A program made the translations under genes and the position numbers. Below the pieces are notes generated by a model. The model was not told where the DNA came from. It did not search any database and worked only from the letters and a program-made list of their open reading frames with translations. A stretch of DNA of 64,000 nucleotides from Burkholderiaceae bacterium (lineage in GTDB: Bacteria > Pseudomonadota > Gammaproteobacteria > Burkholderiales > Burkholderiaceae_C), in NCBI GenBank assembly GCA_024235915.1, contig JACKLO010000013.1:62001-126000 (forward strand), read 5' to 3'. Positions 58,212 to 64,000 of this stretch are shown here, in pieces (position 1 is the stretch's first letter; the number at the start of each line of letters is the position of its first letter).

Positions 58212-58673
58212 ATGGACCTGATCCTCTGGCGTCATGCCGAGGCCTTCGACCTGCGCGAGCTGAGCGACGACCTCGATCGGGCGCTCACGCCCAAGGGCGA
58301 GCGCCACGCGCAGCGCATGGCCGAGTGGCTGAACCGACAGCTGCCGGCCAGCACCCGCGTGCTGGTGAGCCCGGCGCGGCGCACGCAGCAGACGGCCGCC
58401 GCCCTGGACCGGCGCACGAAGACGGTGCCGGCCCTGGCGCCCGACGGCACGGTGGAAGGCCTGCTGGCCGCCGCACGCTGGCCCGAGGCCCGAGAGCCGG
58501 TGCTGGTGGTGGGCCACCAGCCCACACTCGGCCTGACGGCCGCCTACCTGCTGAGCGGCGCCACCACGCCCTGGGCGCTGCGCAAGGGTGCGGTCCTGTG
58601 GCTGCGCCACCGCGAGCGTGAGGGCCAGGCCCAGGTGGTGCTGCACGCGGCGCTGGGTGTGGACCTGCTGTAG
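58212..58673 (+). CDS. sixA: Phosphohistidine phosphatase SixA
   Basis: A 153-residue histidine phosphatase. It begins MDLILWRHAEAFD, with the catalytic RHA (His8) typical of SixA; LVSPARRTQQTAAAL near 53 and VVGHQPTLGL near 97 carry the second Arg and the second catalytic His. SixA removes phosphate from phosphohistidine on signalling or phosphotransfer proteins. Its place directly after ppk1, under the same PhoB-type promoter, suggests co-regulation by phosphate. It converges on ppx. Confidence 0.9.
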   Translation: MDLILWRHAEAFDLRELSDDLDRALTPKGERHAQRMAEWLNRQLPASTRVLVSPARRTQQTAAALDRRTKTVPALAPDGTVEGLLAAARWPEAREPVLVVGHQPTLGLTAAYLLSGATTPWALRKGAVLWLRHREREGQAQVVLHAALGVDLL

Positions 58674-58680
58674 CGGCAGC

Positions 58681-58697
58681 CCGGCGCACAGCGCCGG
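58681..58697. terminator. Hairpin between convergent sixA and ppx
   Basis: CCGGCGC-ACA-GCGCCGG, a perfect 7-bp GC stem with a 3-nt loop, placed between the stops of the two converging genes. It may terminate in both directions, although no T-tract follows on either strand. Confidence 0.5.
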
Positions 58698-58718
58698 CAG
58701 GCAGGCTTCAGTCGGCTC

Positions 58719-60230
58719 TCAGCCGAAGGTCAGCCGCAAAGCCCCACTGCGGGCCCAGGCCGCGGCCTCTTCCTCCAGCAGGTACAGCGTGCGCGGATGG
58801 GTCTCGGCCCAGGCGCCGCTGAACCCCACATGCGCCTCGCGACCCTGCAAGGTCAGTCGAAGCGCCTGCGGATCCACCGGGCCACGGGCGTGGCACTTGA
58901 TCACCGCCAGACGCAGGCACAGCACCTGGGCGGTGAAGACCGGGCTGTCGAACACGCCGCCGAGCTTGCGCAGACCGCCACGCTGGCCCAGCACCATCTG
59001 GCCCAGGCGCCGCTGCTGGCTCTGTGAAAAGCCGGGCGCGTCCACGTGGTCCACCAGATAGGCGCTGTGGCGGTGGTGGTCGTGGTGCGACACCATCAGC
59101 CCCATCTCGTGCAGGCCACAGGCCCAGCCCAGCTCGCGCCGAGTGTCGGTGTCCGCCTCCGGCAGGGCCTGGTCCAGCAGCGCCAGCGCCACGCTGCGCA
59201 CCCGGGCCGCCTGCTCGCCATCGACGCTGAAGCGCTGCTGCAGTTCCTGCACCGAGCGGTCGCGCATGTCGTCCGGCCGCGCGTGGTGCAGCGCGGCGAT
59301 GCGCTCGTGCAGGTCGATGATGACGCCTTGCCGCAGCGCGCCTTTGGCCGCCTGCATCTCCGGGATGCGGAAGTTGGCCAGCAGCGTGTAGAGGATCGCC
59401 AGGCCGCCGGGCAGCACGGCGCGGCGCTCCGGCTTCAGGCCGGGGAACTGGAGTCGGTCGACATGGCCGAGTTCGATGCAGCGCGCGATGCACCAGCGCA
59501 GGCCCTCGGCCGTGATGCGGCCGTCTGTGACCCCGGCCGCCGCCAGCACCTGAGCCACGGCGCCGGCGGTGCCGGAGGCGCCCAGCACCGTGCGCCAGTG
59601 CCGCGGTGCAAAGGGCTGCAGGCCTTCTTCCAGTTCGGCACCGGCGGCCACCTGGGCGGCCCGGAAGCCCTCGGCCGTGATGACCCCGCCCGGGAAGTAG
59701 CGCATCGACAGGCTGACGCAGCCCACCTGGAACGATTCCGCCGTGCCCGGCAGACGCCCGCGGCCGAGGATCATCTCGGTGGACCGGCCCCCGATGTCGA
59801 CCACCAGCCGAGGTTCTTCCGACGGCTGCAGATGCGCCACGCCGGCGTAGATCAGGCGCGCCTCTTCGCGGCCGGAGATGATCTCGATGGGCTGACCCAG
59901 CGCCGCCTGCGCGCGTTCCAGAAAGGCATTGCGGTTGCGCGCTTCGCGCAGCGTCTGCGTGGCCACGGCGCGCACGCGGGCGGTGTCGAAGCCTTGCAGG
60001 CGGTCGGCAAAGCGGCGCAGGCAGGCCAGGCCGCGCTCGCTGGCCTCCTCGGTGAGCATGCCCTGCTCGTCCAGGCCGCCGCCCAGGCGCACCATGTCCT
60101 TGAGGTAGTCGATGCGGCGGTAGCGCCCGTGCTGCAGGCGGCCGATCTCGAGCCGGAAACTGTTGGAGCCCATGTCGATGGCCGCCAGGGGTTCGGCCAA
60201 TGAAGGCGGCGGGGGCGTCGCGGTCGGCAT
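58719..60230 (-). CDS. ppx: Exopolyphosphatase, Ppx/GppA family
   Basis: A 503-residue enzyme that removes terminal phosphates from polyphosphate (or pppGpp). It begins with the ASKHA-type phosphate-1 motif LAAIDMGSNSFRLEIGRL (about 15-32). TQTLREARNRNAFL is near 92, EARLIYAGVAHL near 122 with the catalytic Glu, and the phosphate-2 motif VVDIGGRSTEMILG near 143. The second half is an HD-like domain (ELGWACGLHEMGLMVSHHDH near 400). ATG 60230 is chosen; the frame stays open to 60563. It forms a synthesis/degradation pair with ppk1 but is convergent, so it is regulated separately. Confidence 0.92.
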   Translation of the reverse strand: MPTATPPPPSLAEPLAAIDMGSNSFRLEIGRLQHGRYRRIDYLKDMVRLGGGLDEQGMLTEEASERGLACLRRFADRLQGFDTARVRAVATQTLREARNRNAFLERAQAALGQPIEIISGREEARLIYAGVAHLQPSEEPRLVVDIGGRSTEMILGRGRLPGTAESFQVGCVSLSMRYFPGGVITAEGFRAAQVAAGAELEEGLQPFAPRHWRTVLGASGTAGAVAQVLAAAGVTDGRITAEGLRWCIARCIELGHVDRLQFPGLKPERRAVLPGGLAILYTLLANFRIPEMQAAKGALRQGVIIDLHERIAALHHARPDDMRDRSVQELQQRFSVDGEQAARVRSVALALLDQALPEADTDTRRELGWACGLHEMGLMVSHHDHHRHSAYLVDHVDAPGFSQSQQRRLGQMVLGQRGGLRKLGGVFDSPVFTAQVLCLRLAVIKCHARGPVDPQALRLTLQGREAHVGFSGAWAETHPRTLYLLEEEAAAWARSGALRLTFG

Positions 60231-60259
60231 GTCAGGCCCGCCCGGCCGCCCGAAGGGCC

Positions 60260-60308
60260 TGGCACGCCCCCCCGGGGGGCAGCGAGCGAAGCGAGCTTGG
60301 GGGTCTCT
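60260..60308. repeat. REP-like GC palindromic element between ppx and the hydrolase gene
   Basis: GCCCCCC/GGGGGGC core (C run 60267-60273, G run 60274-60279), then AGCGAGC-GAA-GCGAGCT and TTGGGGG. The trailing G run can also pair with the C run. I recall this CCCCCGGGGGGCAGCGAGCG...GCGAGCTTGGGGG pattern as a dispersed intergenic repeat in Burkholderiales. No second copy was noticed in this window. It occupies part of a 163-nt gap. Confidence 0.5.
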
Positions 60309-60393
60309 CCATGCCGTCGGATTGTGCCCGCGATGCCGGTGCGGGCATCGGTGGGCGCTTCTAATCGCGGCTTCGTTCATCCCGGAGGACACC

Positions 60394-61275
60394 ATGCCCG
60401 TTGCCGACACCGCCGACATCGACAGCCTGCTGCCCACACGCGCCTTCTCACGCCGCGACTTCGTGCGCACCTCGGTGGGCAGTGGATTTGCCGCCGCCGT
60501 GCTGCCCGTGGGCGCGCAGACGATCAAGACCGACAGCCAGGGGCTGGACGTCGGCGAAGTCACGATCCCGGTGGGCGGCGATTCGATCCCGGCCTATCGC
60601 GCCGCGCCGGCCGGGAAGACGGGCGCACCGGTGGTGCTGGTGGTCAGCGAGATCTTTGGCGTGCACGAGCACATTGCCGACGTGGCCCGCCGTTTCGCCA
60701 AGGCGGGCTACTTTGCGGTGGCGCCGGAGCTGTTCGCGCGCCAGGGTGACCCCTCAGCCTACGGCGAGATCGCCAAGCTGATCGCCGAGGTGGTGTCCAA
60801 GGCGCCTGATGCGCAGGTGATGGCCGACCTCGATGCCACGGTGGCCTGGGCCAAGGGCCAGGGTGCGGACACCGGCAAACTCGGCATCACCGGCTTCTGC
60901 TGGGGCGGCCGCATCACCTGGCTGTATGCGGCTCACAACCCGGCGCTGAAGGCCGGCGTGGCCTGGTACGGGCGGCTGGTGGGGCAGAGCAACCCGCTGC
61001 AGCCCAGGCACCCGGTGGACCTGGTGGGCGAACTGAAGGCCCCGGTGCTGGGCCTGTACGGAGGTCAGGATGGCGGCATCCCGATGGCCACCGTGGCGCA
61101 GATGCAGAACGCGCTGGCCAGCGGCAGCACGGCGGCCAAGGCGTCGACCTTCCACGTCTACCCGGACGCGCCGCACGCCTTCCATGCCGACTACCGGCCC
61201 AGCTACCGCAAGGACGCGGCCGAGGACGGCTGGCAGCGCTGCCGCGCCTGGTTCGCGCAGCACGGCGTGGCCTGA
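60394..61275 (+). CDS. Dienelactone hydrolase family protein with Tat-type signal
   Basis: A 293-residue alpha/beta hydrolase. The N-terminus has a twin-arginine signal (SRRDFVRTSVGSGFAAAVLP, about 19-38), so it is probably exported folded. The dienelactone hydrolase triad is visible: Cys169 in GITGFCWGG, Asp226 in LYGGQDGG and His261 in PDAPHAFHAD. The family hydrolyses lactones or esters; the substrate is unknown. GGAGG 5 nt before ATG 60394 fixes the start. It converges on a UspA-like gene, and a GGCCTG-AGCGA-CAGGCC hairpin (61269-61285) spans the stop codon. Confidence 0.88.
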   Translation: MPVADTADIDSLLPTRAFSRRDFVRTSVGSGFAAAVLPVGAQTIKTDSQGLDVGEVTIPVGGDSIPAYRAAPAGKTGAPVVLVVSEIFGVHEHIADVARRFAKAGYFAVAPELFARQGDPSAYGEIAKLIAEVVSKAPDAQVMADLDATVAWAKGQGADTGKLGITGFCWGGRITWLYAAHNPALKAGVAWYGRLVGQSNPLQPRHPVDLVGELKAPVLGLYGGQDGGIPMATVAQMQNALASGSTAAKASTFHVYPDAPHAFHADYRPSYRKDAAEDGWQRCRAWFAQHGVA

Positions 61276-61285
61276 GCGACAGGCC
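61269..61285. terminator. Hairpin at the end of the dienelactone hydrolase gene
   Basis: GGCCTG-AGCGA-CAGGCC, a perfect 6-bp stem overlapping the TGA stop, between two converging genes. There is no T-tract. Confidence 0.35.
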
Positions 61286-61301
61286 GCGCGGGAGCCGGCG
61301 G

Positions 61302-61736
61302 TCAGCGCACCACCAGCACCGGCAGCGTGCTGTGGGTCAGCACCTTCTGCGTTTCGCTGCCCAGCAGCAGCGCGGCCACGCCGCGGCGGCCGTGCGAGGC
61401 CATCACGATCAGGTCGCAGCCCTGGGCCTTGGCGTGGTCGATGATGGCTTCCCAGGGGTGCAGTGCCTCCACCGTGTGCGCCGTGCACGCCACGCCGGCG
61501 GCCTTGGCGGCTTCGGCCACGGCCTTCACATGGCCACTGGCGATGCGCTCCTGCGCGTCGTAGAACTCCTGCGGCGGCACCGGCTGCATCTCGGAGATGG
61601 CGCTGTAGGGGAACGGCTCCTTGACGCCGATGGCAAAGAGTTCGGCCTTGCCCATCGCCGCCAGCTCGATGGCGGTCTGCACGGCCTTGCCGGTGATCTC
61701 GGATCCGTCGGTGGGGACGAGGATGCGCTTGTACAT
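61302..61736 (-). CDS. Universal stress protein (UspA family)
   Basis: A 144-residue single-domain Usp. It begins MYKRILVPTDGSEITGKAVQ. The ATP-binding motif of the UspFG type is near the end: CDLIVMASHGRRGVAALLLGSETQKVL (two parts, about 107-133), containing G-2x-G-9x-G-(S/T). Nucleotide binding is therefore likely. AAGGAG 6 nt upstream fixes ATG 61736 over the longer frame from 61805. It is induced under stress in known species; no regulator site was recognised here. Confidence 0.9.
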   Translation of the reverse strand: MYKRILVPTDGSEITGKAVQTAIELAAMGKAELFAIGVKEPFPYSAISEMQPVPPQEFYDAQERIASGHVKAVAEAAKAAGVACTAHTVEALHPWEAIIDHAKAQGCDLIVMASHGRRGVAALLLGSETQKVLTHSTLPVLVVR

Positions 61737-61825
61737 GGTGGGCTCCTTGGAACAGGTGCCTGTCAGTGTGCGCCTCGGCCGGCCGCTGACCTTGACATCG
61801 GTCAACCGAAGTCAGGGGCTGGGCT

Positions 61826-62674
61826 TCAGCCGACCGCCACCGGGCGCGCCGGGTCGGCGCACCATTCGCTCCACGATCCGGGATACAGCACGGAACCCTC
61901 CAGGCCGGCATGCGCCATGGCCAGCAGGTTGTGGCAGGCGGTGACGCCGGAGCCGCACTGGTGCACCACCTGCGCCGCCGGCGTGGCCCAGGCTTCGAAC
62001 TCGGCCCGCAGCTGATCGGCGGGCTTGAAGCGTGCGCCGGGCACCAGGTTGTCCTGGAAGCAGCGCAGCGTGGCGCCGGGGATGTGGCCGGCCACCGGGT
62101 CCAGCGGCTCGACCTCGCCGCGGAAGCGGGCGCCGTTGCGGGCGTCGACCAGTCGCACACGGCCCAACGACCGTTGCAGGGCGTCGGCGTCCACCGTGGG
62201 CATGGCGGGGGCCTCGGCCGCGGGATAGGGCTGGGTGCCGGCCGGCGGCGCCGGTTCGGCGTCGTCGAAGGCCTGGCCGGCAGCCCGCCAGGCGGAGAAA
62301 CCACCATCCAGCACCGCCACCGCGTCGTGGCCCAGCCAGCGCAGCAGCCACCAGCAGCGCGCCGCATAGGGCCCGCCCTGGTCGTCGTAGGCCACCACCT
62401 GCACGCCAGGCGCGATGCCCATGCGGCCGGCCCAGGCGGCGAAGTCACCGCGGTCGGGCAGCGGGTGGCGGCCATTGCGGCCAGTCTTGGTGCCGGACAG
62501 GTCGCGGTCCAGGTGCACGTAGCGGGCACCGGGCAGGTGCCTGGCTTCATGGGCCGCTTCGCCAGCGGAAGGGTCGGCCAGGTCGAAGCGGCAGTCGAGC
62601 ACGACGGTCGGCGCTTTGGCCGCCAAACGGGCGGAAAGGGCCTCGACGTCGATCAGGGTGCGGTGGATGTGCAT
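61826..62674 (-). CDS. sseA: Thiosulfate/3-mercaptopyruvate sulfurtransferase (two-domain rhodanese)
   Basis: A 282-residue sulfurtransferase with two rhodanese domains. The N-terminal one is non-catalytic (VVLDCRFDLADPSAGEAAHE, about 24-43; HLPGARYVHLD). The C-terminal one holds Cys240 in VVHQCGSGVTACHNL. The loop CGSGVTA is the mercaptopyruvate-sulfurtransferase type (CG[S/T]GVTA) rather than the rhodanese CRKGVT type. It moves sulfur from mercaptopyruvate to thiols or cyanide. A GACAAT box lies 6 nt before ATG 62674, overlapping the stop of the upstream transporter gene, so it may have its own promoter. Confidence 0.9.
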   Translation of the reverse strand: MHIHRTLIDVEALSARLAAKAPTVVLDCRFDLADPSAGEAAHEARHLPGARYVHLDRDLSGTKTGRNGRHPLPDRGDFAAWAGRMGIAPGVQVVAYDDQGGPYAARCWWLLRWLGHDAVAVLDGGFSAWRAAGQAFDDAEPAPPAGTQPYPAAEAPAMPTVDADALQRSLGRVRLVDARNGARFRGEVEPLDPVAGHIPGATLRCFQDNLVPGARFKPADQLRAEFEAWATPAAQVVHQCGSGVTACHNLLAMAHAGLEGSVLYPGSWSEWCADPARPVAVG

Positions 62675-62680
62675 TCGTCG

Positions 62681-62686
62681 ATTGTC
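62681..62686 (-). promoter_or_regulatory. -10 box (GACAAT) of the sulfurtransferase gene
   Basis: On the minus strand GACAAT is followed by 6 nt and the ATG at 62674. It overlaps the stop codon of the upstream EamA gene. Same leaderless geometry as several other genes here. Confidence 0.4.
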
Positions 62687-63593
62687 AATCCGGTGCCGGG
62701 CCGGCCGCCAGCCTGGCCCGCAGCAGCGTGGCGGCCACGCCCGCGACGACGATGAGCGCGATGCCCCCCAGCGCCATGGCCGAGACCGCCTCGTCGAACC
62801 ACAGCACGCCAAACAGGAAGGCGAAGCCGATGCCTGTGTAGTGCAGCGAGGCGTTGATCAGCGGCGTGCCAATGGCATAGGCGCGCGTCATCATCAGCTG
62901 CGCCACCGTGGCCAGCACGCCCACGGCCAGCAGCAGGGCCGCACCGCGCAGGTCGTGGCTGGTGAAGCCGCCATCCAGCTGGGCCAGCGCCGCGCCGACC
63001 AGCACGCCGCCGGCGGAGAAGTAGAAGACGATGCGGTAATCGGGCTCGCCAACCCGCCCCAAGGCCGTGACCTGCAGGTAGGCCAGCGCGGCGATCATGC
63101 CCGACGACAGCCCGGCCAGGCCGTGCCAGAGCTGGTCCTGCGCCATCGTCGGCCGCAGCACCAGGGCCACGCCGGCGAAGCCGGCGAGCACGGTGGCGAT
63201 CAGCCGGCCGTCGACCCGCGCACCGCCCATGATCACGGCACCGCCGATCAGGAACAGCGCCATCCACACCGATGACATGTAGTTCAGCGTCATCGCCGTG
63301 GCCAGCGGCAGGCCACCACCGATGGCATAGAACCACAGCGTCAGCGACGTCACGCCCACCGCCGAACGCCAGGCGTGCATGCCCGGCACCTGGGTGCGCA
63401 GGCTGCCGCCGCGTCCCCGTGCCCACAAGGCGATGAAGACCACACCGACGAGGCTGCGGTACATCACGATCTCGCCGGCGCCATAACGCTGCGAGGCGAG
63501 CTTCACGCACACGCCCATCAGCGCGAACAGGAACGCGGCGCCGAGCATCAGCCACGGCGCCGCGGCGGGCGACAGGCGCCCGGTACGCGTCAA
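62685..63593 (-). CDS. EamA/DMT-superfamily transporter
   Basis: A 302-residue inner-membrane protein with ten predicted spans in two EamA repeats. It begins PWLMLGAAFLFALMGVCVKL (about 13-32), with EIVMYRSLVGVVFIALWARG near 41-60. LNYMSSVWMALFLIGG is near 104, and the second repeat carries YAIGTPLINASLHYTGIGFA near 236-255. The substrate is unknown. The best start is TTG 63593, 7 nt after the stop of the upstream gene; ATG 63548 would trim the first span. The sulfurtransferase gene follows after 10 nt. Confidence 0.85.
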   Translation of the reverse strand: MTRTGRLSPAAAPWLMLGAAFLFALMGVCVKLASQRYGAGEIVMYRSLVGVVFIALWARGRGGSLRTQVPGMHAWRSAVGVTSLTLWFYAIGGGLPLATAMTLNYMSSVWMALFLIGGAVIMGGARVDGRLIATVLAGFAGVALVLRPTMAQDQLWHGLAGLSSGMIAALAYLQVTALGRVGEPDYRIVFYFSAGGVLVGAALAQLDGGFTSHDLRGAALLLAVGVLATVAQLMMTRAYAIGTPLINASLHYTGIGFAFLFGVLWFDEAVSAMALGGIALIVVAGVAATLLRARLAAGPAPD

Positions 63594-63600
63594 GCGGTGC

Positions 63601-64000
63601 TCAACGCAGTGCGCTGCCCCGCAGTGCGCCGCCCATCATGCGCCGGTACCAGGCGTGGAAGTGCTGCATGCCGTCTTCCATCGGGCTCTGGTAGGGGCCG
63701 ACCTCGTTGTCCCCGCGCTGCATCAGTGCGCGGCGGCCGGCGTCCATGCGCTCGGCGATCTCGTCGTCCTCGTCACAGGTCTCCATGTAGGCCGCCTGCT
63801 GCGCCTCCACGAGTTCCCGCTCGAACAGCGCCACCTCTTCCGGGTAGAAGAACTCAACGACGTTGACCGTCTTCTGTGGCGACACCGGGTACAGCGTGGA
63901 GACGGTCAGCACGCCGGGGTACCACTCCACCATCACCGTCGGGTAGAGCGTGAGCCAGATGGCACCCTGGGCCGGGCGCGCATCGCCCTGCCAGCGCTTG
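63601..64000 (-). CDS. C-terminal part of a Rieske-type aromatic-ring-hydroxylating oxygenase large subunit (5' end outside window)
   Basis: 133 codons are visible and the frame runs off the right edge. AIWLTLYPTMMVEWYPGVLT is in the middle of the catalytic domain, followed by VVEFFYPEEV, an acidic helix and the typical ending QRGDNEVGPYQSPMEDGMQHFHAWYRRMM. This matches the C-terminal region of choline-monooxygenase-like Rieske oxygenases. The [2Fe-2S] cysteines and the mononuclear-iron histidines lie outside the window, so the substrate class cannot be judged. It lies 7 nt upstream of the EamA gene in the same direction. Confidence 0.7.
   Translation of the reverse strand, partial: KRWQGDARPAQGAIWLTLYPTVMVEWYPGVLTVSTLYPVSPQKTVNVVEFFYPEEVALFERELVEAQQAAYMETCDEDDEIAERMDAGRRALMQRGDNEVGPYQSPMEDGMQHFHAWYRRMMGGALRGSALR

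Overview
This is a GC-rich, densely coded chromosomal window from a betaproteobacterium. The gene set points to Burkholderiales, probably the Rubrivivax/Leptothrix/Ideonella group: yceD next to maf, VisC/UbiH-type hydroxylases, DUF3108 and DUF3429 proteins, and many 4-base ATGA/GTGA gene overlaps. The species cannot be fixed from sequence alone. I see no rRNA, tRNA, CRISPR array, transposase, prophage or replication origin.

Layout. 1-5.8 kb is housekeeping: yceD (partial), maf, an RsmI-like methylase, a PfkB sugar kinase divergent from a ROK regulator, and an RhlE helicase coupled to a WecA-like GlcNAc-1-P transferase. 7.0-29.7 kb (+ strand) is an ABC-transporter-dependent capsule locus. It holds kpsM, kpsT, kpsE and kpsD homologues, wecB and wecC (UDP-ManNAc and UDP-ManNAcA supply), a 1,532-residue protein with a coiled coil and two glycosyltransferase modules, then a lower-GC modification cassette (about 18.46-23.7 kb: deacetylase-like, sulfotransferase, GSCFA, SGNH and PL6-lyase genes). 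It ends with a heparinase II/III-type lyase, a second PL6 lyase and two more glycosyltransferases. 29.6-43.0 kb (- strand) is a second, converging glycan locus with a Wzx-type flippase, five glycosyltransferases, two methyltransferases, a DegT aminotransferase, a CapD/PglF-like dehydratase, an initiating sugar-phosphate transferase and an AAA/DUF4143 ATPase. 43.2-64 kb is housekeeping again: lysS, a PNPOx-like protein, a crotonase, DUF3108, an M61 peptidase, DUF3429, dsbC, a UbiH-like hydroxylase, a MOSC protein, a DMT exporter, a hybrid histidine kinase, pirin, the polyphosphate group ppk1-sixA/ppx, a Tat-type dienelactone hydrolase, a UspA-like protein, a rhodanese, another DMT exporter and a partial Rieske-oxygenase-like gene.

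How the genes work together. WecA-like, WecB and WecC supply GlcNAc and ManNAcA chemistry. The GT4 proteins would polymerise a uronic-acid glycan, the KpsMT/KpsE/KpsD-like proteins would export it, and the cassette would decorate it (sulfate, possibly acyl groups). Three lyases that should cut uronic-acid glycans are built into the same operon. kpsC and kpsS homologues, normal for Kdo-linked capsules, are absent from the window. The converging locus looks like a lipid-linked route (initiating transferase, 4-amino-sugar pathway, GTs, flippase), with no recognisable polymerase.

Regulatory signals read directly include a PhoB box 10 bp upstream of the ppk1 -10 element, palindromes in front of the ROK gene and the DUF4143 ATPase, and a recurrent arrangement in which a -10 box lies only 6-10 nt from the start codon, suggesting leaderless transcripts.
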